Shown here one piece after another: positions 55,467-64,000 of a stretch of DNA of 64,000 nucleotides. The notes beneath the pieces are model-generated. The model was not told the DNA's origin and searched no databases. It worked only from the letters and a program-made list of their open reading frames with translations. Made by a program: the position numbers and the translations under genes. The stretch spans positions 47,680 through 111,679 of the forward strand of contig CAYMEV010000009.1 of assembly GCA_964389675.1 (NCBI GenBank). The letters run 5' to 3'. Each line of letters opens with the position of its first letter. Positions within the stretch are counted from its first letter, which is position 1. The stretch comes from CAYMEV01 sp964389675 [NCBI: uncultured Candidatus Sumerlaeota bacterium]. Its GTDB lineage: Bacteria; CAYMEV01.

Positions 55467-56234
55467 CTATAAAACCTTAATTTCTTCGGATATAATCTCT
55501 GCCAGCCTCTTTACTATTTCCGGCCTTTCCCCTTTAAGAACCTCTGATTTTCTTCTGATTACAGGTACCGTAAGGTTCTGCACTTTTACCAATGAGCCTT
55601 TAATAATCTCCGGGTCAATACTGACAGTATTAATCTCCTTTTTCTTGGCTTTCATGATATTTTTTAATGAAGGATACCTGGGTTCATTCAATCCTTTTTC
55701 GCAGCAGATTATTATTGGCGGTTCGCCTTTTTTTACAATCTTCCTGTTATCAATAATAGCTTTCATTTCGACACTGTTTTCATCAGGAAAATATTCAAAA
55801 GCCACTACAGACGGCATTATTTTGTAATTTAACAAATCTGCAAGATAAAAGGGAAGAGAAGAGATATCATAATCAATACTCTTTTTGCCTGTGAAAATGA
55901 ATCCATATCCCTTGTCCTTGAGTTCATCCGAAAGTATTTTGGCTGATTTGTCTTCTGAAATGTTGTACCAGCTGTCAAGTGAAAGCCTGAAGGCTTCATC
56001 TGCTCCAACGCTCAGAGCCCATTTCAGCTGTTTATCCGCAGTCTCCGGCCCTATACAGTAGATATCCACTGAGGAGTCTTGCAGCTTTTCCCTCAGCTTC
56101 AGAGCTTCCTCTACTGCATATTCATCATAAGGATTGACGATAAAATCAATTTCACTTCTGTTAATATCCTTATTAAGGATTCTCAGTTTTGCTTCAGTAT
56201 CTGGAACACTCCTGATTATTGCAGCAATTTTCAT
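55467..56234 (-). CDS. etfB: Electron transfer flavoprotein beta subunit (divergent)
   Basis: EtfB pairs with EtfA and binds AMP in ordinary ETFs or a second FAD in bifurcating ones. The 255-residue protein has the family start IAAIIRSVPDTEAKLRI and NPYDEYAVEEAL, then TGKKSIDYDISSLPF. In most EtfB proteins this segment is DGDTxQVG and binds the nucleotide phosphates; here the DGDT and QVG residues are lost. The protein may thus bind a different cofactor or none at this site. It lies 15 bp after the NuoG/GltD fusion gene. Confidence 0.9.
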   Translation of the reverse strand: MKIAAIIRSVPDTEAKLRILNKDINRSEIDFIVNPYDEYAVEEALKLREKLQDSSVDIYCIGPETADKQLKWALSVGADEAFRLSLDSWYNISEDKSAKILSDELKDKGYGFIFTGKKSIDYDISSLPFYLADLLNYKIMPSVVAFEYFPDENSVEMKAIIDNRKIVKKGEPPIIICCEKGLNEPRYPSLKNIMKAKKKEINTVSIDPEIIKGSLVKVQNLTVPVIRRKSEVLKGERPEIVKRLAEIISEEIKVL

Positions 56235-56249
56235 AAATTTCCTCCTTAA

Positions 56250-59200
56250 CTATCCGAGTCTGTATTTCTTTATAAAGTCATTAAGTTTAAATGCCAGGGT
56301 ATTTGTATTATAGATATCCCTTTTTAATATTCTTCTGCTGGATTCCTGTTTTGCTGAATCCCTCTTTTCAGGAAAATGCTTTTTCAGCTCGCTATAAAGA
56401 AGTTCGAGCATTTCTGTCCTTAATAGAGATGGCCTTGCAAAAGGCACAGCTTTTAATTCCATATCCTTTCCGTCAAAAAGCCTGAATGTCCCCTTATTAT
56501 TATAAAATGGAGGAAGCTGTAAAAAGGGATCATCTGTACCTGGTTCAAACTCATCAATAAAAAACCTGTTTTCAATATTCCTTGCAGCATTATTCACCCT
56601 TTCATCAAGGAAAGGATTTTCTCCATAGAATATTCCGGAGGTAATATCGAGGCCTATGTCTGAATTAAAACCCTCTTCATATAATCCCCTCAGGTTTATT
56701 GCATCAGAGAAAATATGAATATGAATCTCCTTTGAATTTCTCAGATTTCTTTTAAGAATTGCACAAAGGACTATTGTTTTCAATGAACATGCATTTAAGG
56801 CAATAGATATTTTATCATGCCTTCCTATTCTTTTCAGGATTTCATCTTTGTCCTTCTGAAGTGCATTATAGCCCTGGCAGGATTCAATCTCAGTGATAAA
56901 TCCGTAAAAATCATCCTTCTTAAGCTTATCATCAGATATTAGATCCCGAACAACAGCTAAGAGAAGAGCCTCCAAATTTTCTTCCGTTCCGGCATCCAAT
57001 GAACTGAGCCCGATATTCCATATCTTCTCTGCATCTCCATAAAGGGCGATTATATCCTTATTTGATTTCTTAAGGTTCCTCAAAAGAACATCCATAACCA
57101 GGTTGCCATCTTTCCTGTTTGGATTTGTCGCTATTATAAGGTCTGAACTGGCTAAAACATCAGGAGATTCTGACATTCTTATAATTTCTTCAGGCATATA
57201 GGCACTCATTATCCCGGTATACTTTACTGAAAGAAGCTCCGAGATGGCTTTTAATATCCTTGCTTCCTCGTTTGTAGCAAATGGAGAAATATATATACCG
57301 GCAGATTTTCCATTAATCTTTCTTAATTTTTCCGCAAAATCAAAGATATTCTTTTTCTGTTTCTCCAATGAACCACTGCTGATATGATCATTTCCCATCC
57401 TGGTCAGCCCGAACCTTCCCTTTGCGCAGAGGCTGAAGGGTGTCAGGCTGTCATTGCCGGCTTTAACGCTTACAGGGATGCCAGCTTTGGAAAGATATGA
57501 TATACTGCATAAATTAGAACACAATATACAGGTGCTTTCATCTTCATCAAAGACAAAAGGCCCGGGAAGCCTTATGGGATATGCCTCTGTAAGAGCCCCT
57601 ACAGGACATATATCAACACATTCTCCGCAGCTGATACAATCAGATTCGAGAAGGGGCCTGTCAAGCACAGGCTGTATTTCAGCATTAAATCCCCTTTTTG
57701 TAAAGCTTATTGCCCATACCCCCCTGATCTCATCACATGCTCTGACACACTTGCCGCAAAGAATACATTTGTTCAGTTCATAGTTTATGAAGGGGTGAAT
57801 GCTTTTCACAGGCTGGTCACGGTATTCAACCTTATTCTTATAATGGGATATATCAATTCCATACTTGCCGGCATATTTTTTCAGGTCGCAGTCAAATACT
57901 GCAAGACATCCGCAGCTCAGGCACCTTCCAGTTTCATTATATACATCCTCAGGGCTTAAGCCAAGCTCGACCTCATCAAATGTCAAGTTCCTTTCATCCA
58001 GGGAAAGTTCTGGCATCTTCACCCTTTTTGTATCATTTTTGATATCAGCCGGTATGTATGTCTTATCGGATAAATTCTTCCTTAATGAATAAAACCTGTT
58101 TTCATCTTCAATAAAGCTTCTGCCTGTAAGATAATTCATAATGCCGTTTGCAGCCTTTCTTCCTTCTGCAATGGCACTGATTGCAATCCATGGACCCGTT
58201 GCTATGTCCCCGCCTGCAAATATTCCCGGAATATTGGTCTGTTTTGTATTCTCATCAACTTTGATAGTATTCCATCTTGTGTAGTCAAGCTTCTCTTCAA
58301 CTGGATCTTCTTCCTTCTGCTTTGCCAGGCTTATAAAGGCTGTATCTGTCTGCTGGCCTATGGCAGCAATAACAGCATCACATTCTACAAGGTGATCGCT
58401 GCCTGAAATTGGGACTGGCCTTCTCCTTCCTGATGCATCAGGCTCTCCAAGCTCCATCCTAATGCAGTTGAGCCCTGTCAGGGATCCATTTTCATCAGTT
58501 TCTGCAGATAAAGGAGCTGATAGAAAATGCATTTCAACACCTTCCTTTTCAGCTTCTTCTATTTCAACATCATTTGCTGGCATTTCTTTTCTTGTTCTTC
58601 TGTAAAGCAGGATAACCCTTTCAGCTCCTAACCTTAGCGCAGTCCTTGAGCAGTCGATTGCTGTATTTCCGCCTCCAATAATCATTATATTTCTGCCTTT
58701 TATATTATAACATCCTTTCTCAAAATCTCTTAAAAAGGATATACCCTCAATGATATCAGGATGGTCCTCACCCTTCATCCTCATCGAAGTGCTTTTATGA
58801 GACCCGATTCCAATAAATACGGCATCAAAATCCTGTTGGAGGCTTCTGAGTGTAAAATCCCTGCCCCATTCACTATTTGTATGGATTTTGACGCCCATAT
58901 CAGTAATGAAGGATATCTCTTTTGCAAGAATATCCCTCGGAAGCCTGTAGGCTGGAATTCCCCATCTAAGCATGCCCCCCGGTTCCGGCAGTTTTTCAAA
59001 AATCTCGCATTCAAAACCGTGAATGCTTAGATAATATGCTGCAGAAAGCCCTGCAGGCCCGGCACCTATAATAGCTGCTTTTTTCCCGTTAGGTTTTTCC
59101 TTATCTTTGATTTTCCGGTATTTAGACATCATGTCGATATCAGCGCAATACCTTTTAAGAAAGTCTATAGCCATACCTTCATCAACATCATTGCGCCTGC

Positions 59201-59666
59201 AGGCAAGCTCGCACGGCCTGGTACAAACCCTTCCGCATACAAGGGGAAGGGGGTTTGTCTCTTTGATAAGTTCTATGGCCTCTTCAAATTTTCCCATTGA
59301 GGCCAGTGCAATATATCCCTGGATATCAACCCCGGCCGGACATTCCTGAGTACAGGGTGCAATGCAGTCCGCATAATGGTTTGAAAGAATCAGTTCAAGG
59401 GCTGTTCTCCTGGCTTCGATAACCTTCTCAGTATTGGTCCTGATCACCATATTATCTGCTGCTGGGGTTGAACAGGATGGCTTTAATGTCCTGAATCCCT
59501 CAATCTCTACAACGCACAAAAAACAGCTTCCATAGGGTTTTAACCTGTTATCATGACAGAGAGTGGGGATATCATCTATATTATTTTCCCTGATAACATC
59601 CAGTACAGTCTTGCCAGCATCTGCAGTATATTCTTTACCATTAATATTAAGATTCAGAAATTTCAT
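56250..59666 (-). CDS. NuoG/GltD fusion iron-sulfur flavoprotein
   Basis: The 1138-residue cytoplasmic protein joins several redox units. Residues 1-105 are NuoG-like: [2Fe-2S] Cys37, Cys48, Cys51, Cys65 and a His97-x3-Cys101 cluster. Residues 105-185 and 195-530 are like the glutamate synthase small subunit: C144, C148, C152, C156, FAD GAGPAG near 201 and NAD(P) site IIGGGNTAIDCSRTA. Two ferredoxin motifs follow (CILCGKCVRACDEI, CISCGECVDICP), then a MopB-type [4Fe-4S] motif (CILCSNLCSI, LCAKGRFG). The last 370 residues are a degenerate molybdopterin-type fold with no obvious cofactor ligand. It probably conducts electrons between NADH, an internal FAD and ETF. Confidence 0.9.
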   Translation of the reverse strand: MKFLNLNINGKEYTADAGKTVLDVIRENNIDDIPTLCHDNRLKPYGSCFLCVVEIEGFRTLKPSCSTPAADNMVIRTNTEKVIEARRTALELILSNHYADCIAPCTQECPAGVDIQGYIALASMGKFEEAIELIKETNPLPLVCGRVCTRPCELACRRNDVDEGMAIDFLKRYCADIDMMSKYRKIKDKEKPNGKKAAIIGAGPAGLSAAYYLSIHGFECEIFEKLPEPGGMLRWGIPAYRLPRDILAKEISFITDMGVKIHTNSEWGRDFTLRSLQQDFDAVFIGIGSHKSTSMRMKGEDHPDIIEGISFLRDFEKGCYNIKGRNIMIIGGGNTAIDCSRTALRLGAERVILLYRRTRKEMPANDVEIEEAEKEGVEMHFLSAPLSAETDENGSLTGLNCIRMELGEPDASGRRRPVPISGSDHLVECDAVIAAIGQQTDTAFISLAKQKEEDPVEEKLDYTRWNTIKVDENTKQTNIPGIFAGGDIATGPWIAISAIAEGRKAANGIMNYLTGRSFIEDENRFYSLRKNLSDKTYIPADIKNDTKRVKMPELSLDERNLTFDEVELGLSPEDVYNETGRCLSCGCLAVFDCDLKKYAGKYGIDISHYKNKVEYRDQPVKSIHPFINYELNKCILCGKCVRACDEIRGVWAISFTKRGFNAEIQPVLDRPLLESDCISCGECVDICPVGALTEAYPIRLPGPFVFDEDESTCILCSNLCSISYLSKAGIPVSVKAGNDSLTPFSLCAKGRFGLTRMGNDHISSGSLEKQKKNIFDFAEKLRKINGKSAGIYISPFATNEEARILKAISELLSVKYTGIMSAYMPEEIIRMSESPDVLASSDLIIATNPNRKDGNLVMDVLLRNLKKSNKDIIALYGDAEKIWNIGLSSLDAGTEENLEALLLAVVRDLISDDKLKKDDFYGFITEIESCQGYNALQKDKDEILKRIGRHDKISIALNACSLKTIVLCAILKRNLRNSKEIHIHIFSDAINLRGLYEEGFNSDIGLDITSGIFYGENPFLDERVNNAARNIENRFFIDEFEPGTDDPFLQLPPFYNNKGTFRLFDGKDMELKAVPFARPSLLRTEMLELLYSELKKHFPEKRDSAKQESSRRILKRDIYNTNTLAFKLNDFIKKYRLG

Positions 59667-59680
59667 AACTATTACCCCCT

Positions 59681-61444
59681 CTATTCCTTAGTGATTGCTG
59701 AAAATTTACAGCTATCCAGGCATTTGCCGCATTTAATGCACAATGACTGATCAATCTCATGAACTTTTTTGGGTTCGCCCCGAATAGCCGAAACAGGGCA
59801 TACCTTGGAGCAAAGGGTACAGCCGATACATTTTTCCGGATCAATTTCAAATTTTATAAGGCTTTTGCAGGATCTTGCCGGGCACTTTTTATTGAAAATA
59901 TGCTCTTCATATTCTTCCCTGAAATATTTGATTGTAGTAAGCACAGGGTTTGGAGCAGTCTGCCCCAGACCGCAAAGGCTGTTATCCTTTATCTGGGCAG
60001 CAAGTTTCTGAAGGAGTTCAATATCACCCTCTTCTCCTCTGCCTTCTATTATCCTCTGCAAAATCTCCTCCATTCTCTTTGTACCAATCCTGCAGAAAGT
60101 ACATTTGCCACAGCTCTCTTTCTGTGTAAAATCCAGGAAATATTTTGCCACGGCAACCATACATGTATCCTCATCCATTACTATCAGCCCGCCGGAACCC
60201 ATAATTGCCCCAGTAGCTGTTATTGATTCATAATCAATCTTTGTATCACCCATCCTTGCCGGAATACAGCCTCCGGAAGGCCCTCCCATCTGAACTGCCT
60301 TGAATTTCTTATCTCCAACTATACCGTCGCATATATCATATACTATCTCATTTATTGTAATTCCCATCGGCACTTCAACCAGCCCGCTTCTCTTTATCTT
60401 GCCGGCCATTGCAAATACCTTAGTCCCCTTGCTTTTTTCTGTCCCGTATTTTGAATATTCTTTTGCACCATTTAATATAATCCAGGGGATATTGGCAAAT
60501 GTCTCAACATTATTAATGTTTGTGGGCTTTCCCCACAGGCCTTTTTCTGCAGGAAAAGGAGGCCTTAATACAGGCATGCCCCTTTTTCCCTCCACTGATG
60601 CTATCAGTGCGGTTTCCTCACCGCAGACAAATGCCCCTGCTCCCTCCTTTATATGTATATCGAAGCTGAAATTGCTTCCAAGTATATTTTCACCAAGAAA
60701 ACCTCTCTCTTCTGAGTCCTTTATTGCCTTTTTAAGCCTGGCGACAGCTTTGGGATATTCAGCCCTGATATATATATAGCCTTCATCAGCACCAATTGCA
60801 TAGGCACAGATTGTCATACCCTCGAGAATGCTGTGCGGGTCCCCCTCCAGTGTGCTTCTGTCCATGAAAGCACCAGGATCGCCTTCATCAGCATTACATA
60901 TAACATATTTTTTATCTCCCCTGTTCTTCCTGGCAAAGCTCCACTTAAGCCCGGTAGGGAATCCTCCACCTCCCCTTCCCCTGAGGCCTGATTCCTTGAT
61001 CTCATTAATGACATCATCATATGACATGCTGCCTAATACCTTTTTCAACGCCTGATAGCCTTTATCATGAATATATTCATCAATTGATTCAGGGTCTATA
61101 ACGCCTGACCTTCTCAGGACAATCTTTACCTGCTTTTTAAAAAAGCTGTCATGACTGGTTTCCATTCTATCAGAATGCACAATAAACTCTGTGACAGGAA
61201 CATTATCAACCAGGTGGCTCTGAATAATTTTGTCCAGTTTTTTTTCGTCAAGATTACCGTATATATAGTCTCCCTGATCATCAATAATCTCGACTAATGG
61301 CTCATTATAGCACATGCCTATACAGCCGGTATGCATCAGATCAATCTTACCTTCCTTTATCAACGGGTGCATTGACAGTTTTTCGTATAATACGCCTGCC
61401 CCTGCAGATACTCCGCAGCTTGACAAACCAACTTTAATTTTCAT
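59681..61444 (-). CDS. NuoF/HydB-like NADH-binding flavoprotein
   Basis: This is the NADH-oxidising FMN subunit. The 587-residue protein has an N-terminal thioredoxin-like [2Fe-2S] domain (LSSCGVSAGA and HTGCIGMC), an FMN/NADH site (GLRGRGGGGFPTGLKW, NADEGDPGAFMDRS) and a [4Fe-4S] site (ESCGKCTFCRIGT). The C terminus has KKCPARSC and two ferredoxin clusters (CIGCTLCSKVCP, CIKCGKCLDSC). This arrangement is that of HydB of bifurcating hydrogenases. I start at the ATG at 61444, with AGGTG upstream, rather than the GTG at 61453. It overlaps the NuoE-like gene by 11 bp. Confidence 0.93.
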   Translation of the reverse strand: MKIKVGLSSCGVSAGAGVLYEKLSMHPLIKEGKIDLMHTGCIGMCYNEPLVEIIDDQGDYIYGNLDEKKLDKIIQSHLVDNVPVTEFIVHSDRMETSHDSFFKKQVKIVLRRSGVIDPESIDEYIHDKGYQALKKVLGSMSYDDVINEIKESGLRGRGGGGFPTGLKWSFARKNRGDKKYVICNADEGDPGAFMDRSTLEGDPHSILEGMTICAYAIGADEGYIYIRAEYPKAVARLKKAIKDSEERGFLGENILGSNFSFDIHIKEGAGAFVCGEETALIASVEGKRGMPVLRPPFPAEKGLWGKPTNINNVETFANIPWIILNGAKEYSKYGTEKSKGTKVFAMAGKIKRSGLVEVPMGITINEIVYDICDGIVGDKKFKAVQMGGPSGGCIPARMGDTKIDYESITATGAIMGSGGLIVMDEDTCMVAVAKYFLDFTQKESCGKCTFCRIGTKRMEEILQRIIEGRGEEGDIELLQKLAAQIKDNSLCGLGQTAPNPVLTTIKYFREEYEEHIFNKKCPARSCKSLIKFEIDPEKCIGCTLCSKVCPVSAIRGEPKKVHEIDQSLCIKCGKCLDSCKFSAITKE

Positions 61445-61940
61445 TTTTATCACCTGCCTCTTTTTCTTCCTGCTTATAATAGCTGTCTATTATCTTTTTC
61501 AGCTGCTTTGGGGTAAGCCTGCCGTAGGTCCTGTCATTTATCATGATCACAGGTGCAAGTGAGCAACACCCCAGACATGCTACAGTAAGAAGAGTGAACA
61601 TTCCATCCTCAGTTGTCTGGCCGTCTTTGATATTCAGTATGCTTACCAGTTCATCGTAAATCTGCTCTGAATTGTTAATATGGCAGGCTGTCCCGTCGCA
61701 GAGCCTGATCACGTTTCTGCCAAGTGGGATAAGCCTGAACTGGCTGTAGAAAGTTATCACTCCATATATGTGGCTTCTGGATACCTTAGTCCAGAGAGAT
61801 ATCTCGTCAATAGCCTTTTCAGGTATATACGAGAATTTTTCCTGAATATACTGTAGAAGAGGGATGACTGACCGTGGACTGCCTTCAAAACCTGCTTTCT
61901 GCACATAATCAGCTATATTTGCCGATATTTCCTGTTCCAT
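61434..61940 (-). CDS. NuoE/HydC-like [2Fe-2S] subunit
   Basis: The 168-residue protein is a thioredoxin-fold [2Fe-2S] protein with Cys in CDGTAC and CLGCC, and a helical start ending in VITFYSQFRLIPLGRNVI. It partners NuoF/HydB proteins and receives electrons from NADH. AGGAGG precedes the ATG. It is the first gene of the cluster, downstream of a promoter at 61997-62024. Confidence 0.94.
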   Translation of the reverse strand: MEQEISANIADYVQKAGFEGSPRSVIPLLQYIQEKFSYIPEKAIDEISLWTKVSRSHIYGVITFYSQFRLIPLGRNVIRLCDGTACHINNSEQIYDELVSILNIKDGQTTEDGMFTLLTVACLGCCSLAPVIMINDRTYGRLTPKQLKKIIDSYYKQEEKEAGDKNEN

Positions 61941-61996
61941 AGCATAAAACCTCCTGCAAAATTTAGCAAAGCCTTTGTCTGACTAGGTTATAGAAT

Positions 61997-62024
61997 TTTA
62001 TAACATTTTTTTGATATATTTCAA
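61997..62024 (-). promoter_or_regulatory. Predicted promoter of the NuoE-to-EtfA operon
   Basis: On the minus strand TTGAAA (62024-62019) and TATAAA (62002-61997) are 16 nt apart. The transcript would start about 50 nt before the first ATG. The -35 overlaps the holA stop codon. Confidence 0.5.
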
Positions 62025-63304
62025 AAATAAATCATGGAGATAATTTCAAAGAGCTTATTTTTGATGCTGATTTTCGAGCTTTTCATCAACCTGTCTAATT
62101 CGCCTATACTGAGTATTATGTTTTTGAGTTTACTGCTTTTATGCCGCGCTGCCCAGATAAATACCTGATAAGCCCTGTAGGGATGAGAAGCAAGTATGTT
62201 TAAGCTTCTGTTCTGTACCCAGGAATCCTCTTTTTTCAGCTGTTCTACAAGATATTCATAGGTTTTTGATTTAAAAACATTATATCCTTTTTTTTCAATA
62301 TCCTTCAGATTGTACCTATTAATAAGCTCTTTCGCAAAAATGGCGTGGTGCAGATGAGAGACCATCTGCGGCAAAAGTATGAAAATGAAACTATCTATGT
62401 CGATTCCGTCAATAAGTACATTTCCCTGCATTATATCAGTAACTATACCGTATGCAGTATTTAAATCAGAATCAAATATCTCATTAATAACATAGAATAT
62501 ATCAACAGTTGACTCTTTTTTAACAATTTCAGCAACCGCCTGCTCATTGATCAGGCGGTCCTTTAACAGAGACCTTAGCTTTACCAGCTCGTTCTTTATT
62601 GCATCAATCTTATTTGATGTAAATTCACAAAGCAGGGACACAGCTTCGTCTGTAATCCTTATGTTTTCCTTGTCTGCATATTCTATGATAAAGCTTTTTA
62701 CTGAGGGAGACACAGTCTGGTATCCATAAGCCTTTTTCCCTCTGATCAGATTGATGCATGTACAGCAAGCAGACATGTCCCTCATTTTTGCCTTATTGTC
62801 TTTTCCAGATATGAGTATGAACAGTAGATTATGATCACTGGAATGCTCATGCAGGAATTTTTCGATATCTACAGAAACATCTGACATATCTAAATCCAGA
62901 AGGTTCAGTAGCTTTTCTCTTTTTGAGAATACAGCAATGCCGTCAAGGCCAAGCTGTTTGTATGTGTTTTTATCCATCCTGTTTACTGCATTATCGATAA
63001 AATCATCCAGGTCTGAATCTGCAGTCAGCTTCTCTATGAATTTCAAAGCCCCAGCAGGGTTTTTATCCATGTTTATGCCTTTTGATACCCTTTCCTTGTC
63101 CTCAGCAAAAAGGTTCTCTATAATAAATGCCCTTTTTATTCTTATCAGAGGATTTGAAGAGATGGCAAAAAGGAGGCTTTTTATACCTGTTTTAGTAATA
63201 TCATATTCAAGTATCTGCTTTACATCAGGATACATTGATTCAATCTTATTTTTAAGCAATTCAATGCTGTCTGTTTCAACAATGTGGATAAAGCTATTCT
63301 TCAT
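62021..63304 (-). CDS. holA: DNA polymerase III delta subunit
   Basis: HolA opens the sliding clamp as part of the clamp loader. The 427-residue protein is weakly conserved, as usual, but has the AAA-like middle with LLFILISGKDNKAKMRD, the pattern ITDEAVSLLCEFTSNKIDAIKNELVKL and a helical C-terminal collar. The length exceeds the usual 330-350, with the extra in the N-terminal third. It overlaps the upstream flippase-like gene by 11 bp. Confidence 0.75.
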   Translation of the reverse strand: MKNSFIHIVETDSIELLKNKIESMYPDVKQILEYDITKTGIKSLLFAISSNPLIRIKRAFIIENLFAEDKERVSKGINMDKNPAGALKFIEKLTADSDLDDFIDNAVNRMDKNTYKQLGLDGIAVFSKREKLLNLLDLDMSDVSVDIEKFLHEHSSDHNLLFILISGKDNKAKMRDMSACCTCINLIRGKKAYGYQTVSPSVKSFIIEYADKENIRITDEAVSLLCEFTSNKIDAIKNELVKLRSLLKDRLINEQAVAEIVKKESTVDIFYVINEIFDSDLNTAYGIVTDIMQGNVLIDGIDIDSFIFILLPQMVSHLHHAIFAKELINRYNLKDIEKKGYNVFKSKTYEYLVEQLKKEDSWVQNRSLNILASHPYRAYQVFIWAARHKSSKLKNIILSIGELDRLMKSSKISIKNKLFEIISMIYF

Positions 63305-64000
63305 CTTGTATTTTTCTGATTTCTTTCAGCTTCAGGTTCTCCTTGTTAAAGAAAATGAATCCTACAAGAATCATGGGAAGCATCTGGCTTATATGCAGTA
63401 CTATGGCAAATGATCCGATGCTTGACAGATTTTTTGAATATACCTTCAATGCATATTTTGCTGCTGCATGATAGGGGCCTATATAGCCCGGGCTTGAAGG
63501 GAGGGTTATGCCAATAGCAACGAGAATAACTGTGAGCATTGCAGCCCTTAAAGGCAGCCCTTTAAGGTCCTCAAAACAGAAAAATGCATAATAAGCATTG
63601 AATATTACAGGTACCCAGATCAAAAAAGAAAGCAGTATCAGCCTCAGGAGGAATATGGGCTTTTTTATTGAATGGGAAGCCTCCAGAAATCTTTTTAAAA
63701 TACTTTCAGCTTTTTCCTTTCCATGGTCATTCAAAAAGAATAATATCTTCCTGAAGATACGGCAGAACAGATCTTCTTTAATAAGGATTATAAAGAAAAC
63801 CACAAAGGGCAGTGTTGCAAGCACGGAACCGAACATCAGGGTCTTCTGGAGCTCAGGGGACATGGAATCGTTTTTAATTAAGGTTATAATGAAGAATAAT
63901 ATAAAGATGACCAGCATGAAGAAAAGATCAAGTATCCTTTCCAGGAAAACAAGGCCTATCGATGTTGAAAATGTGGCCTTTGTCTTATCATTGATGGTCC
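63294..64000 (-). CDS. Flippase-like / lysylphosphatidylglycerol synthase transmembrane protein, partial
   Basis: The frame stays open to the right edge of the window, so the 5' part is missing; the Met at 63917 is internal. The visible 235 residues hold several membrane helices and family patterns STSIGLVFLERILDL and ITLPSSPGYIGPYHAAAKY, seen in UPF0104/AglD-like proteins. These are found with lipid or glycolipid transfer. Its stop overlaps holA by 11 bp. Confidence 0.85.
   Translation of the reverse strand, partial: TINDKTKATFSTSIGLVFLERILDLFFMLVIFILFFIITLIKNDSMSPELQKTLMFGSVLATLPFVVFFIILIKEDLFCRIFRKILFFLNDHGKEKAESILKRFLEASHSIKKPIFLLRLILLSFLIWVPVIFNAYYAFFCFEDLKGLPLRAAMLTVILVAIGITLPSSPGYIGPYHAAAKYALKVYSKNLSSIGSFAIVLHISQMLPMILVGFIFFNKENLKLKEIRKIQDEE

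Noticed and set aside
54474-61940. Selenocysteine in the redox cluster, given the tRNA-Sec
   Set aside because: All five frames are uninterrupted and of full family length; no in-frame UGA with a continuing domain was seen.

Overview
The window is about 64 kb of AT-rich bacterial DNA (roughly 38-40% G+C by eye) with dense, operon-like gene runs, strong Shine-Dalgarno sites and a preference for AGG/AGA arginine codons. Signal-peptide and lipoprotein-like genes, lytic transglycosylase and class A PBP genes, an Nqr/Rnf-type membrane redox pump, HydB/HydC/NuoG-like iron-sulfur flavoproteins, EtfAB, NikR and a selenocysteine tRNA together suggest a fermentative or otherwise anaerobic, probably diderm bacterium. 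A spirochaete-like or candidate-phylum origin would fit, but there is no rRNA or other decisive marker and I do not assign a phylum.

Layout. 1-864: a type I-E CRISPR array that continues off the left edge, with 14 repeats in view, transcribed on the minus strand. 907-9515 (-): a complete type I-E cas operon, cas3-cse1-cse2-cas7-cas5-cas6e-cas1-cas2, with a good promoter at 9698-9725. 9933-17003 (-): a stand-alone EF-G, a protein with three DNA-binding-like modules, and a 1328-residue PP2C/cyclase-like/ATPase/TPR regulator. 17194-17658 (+): a small exported protein. 17662-23389 (-): a run ending in a terminator: nikR, a DegT-type aminotransferase, a DUF885 protein, asnS, a NUDIX gene, tRNA-Sec, a MerR regulator and tRNA-Pro. 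23683-32059 (+): lytic transglycosylase, NUDIX, leuS, dgt, HAD phosphatase, phosphodiesterase and PBP1A. 32106-33726 (-): two signalling proteins, one a histidine-kinase-like protein without its histidine. 34001-41100 (+): an AMIN-domain membrane protein, then ribD-ribE-ribBA-ribH-nusB, a phosphoesterase, a CheY-like protein and a DUF167 protein. 41186-46035 (-): a small exported protein, an unknown protein and nqrFEDCB without nqrA. 46131-52507 (+): glycosyltransferase, a JAMM-DinG helicase fusion, an HD protein, a LeuC/LeuD pair and a divergent GT51 glycosyltransferase. 52546-64000 (-): a LivK-type binding protein, a lipoprotein, then etfA-etfB, a NuoG/GltD fusion, and HydB/NuoF-like and NuoE-like genes in one operon, followed upstream by holA and a truncated flippase-like gene.

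The part most likely to be an undescribed system is the five-gene cluster at 54474-61940. It joins an NADH-oxidising NuoE/NuoF module and a NuoG/GltD iron-sulfur flavoprotein to an electron transfer flavoprotein, with no hydrogenase, formate dehydrogenase or acyl-CoA dehydrogenase subunit. The chemistry suggests a soluble electron-bifurcating or -confurcating complex, but this is inference. Other unusual items are the nqrA-less Nqr operon with a conserved-looking extra gene, the PP2C/degenerate cyclase/ATPase/TPR protein, the JAMM-DinG fusion, the His-less kinase, the divergent GT51 enzyme, and two oddities in the CRISPR array: a duplicated spacer, and a 47-nt spacer linked to a changed repeat base.
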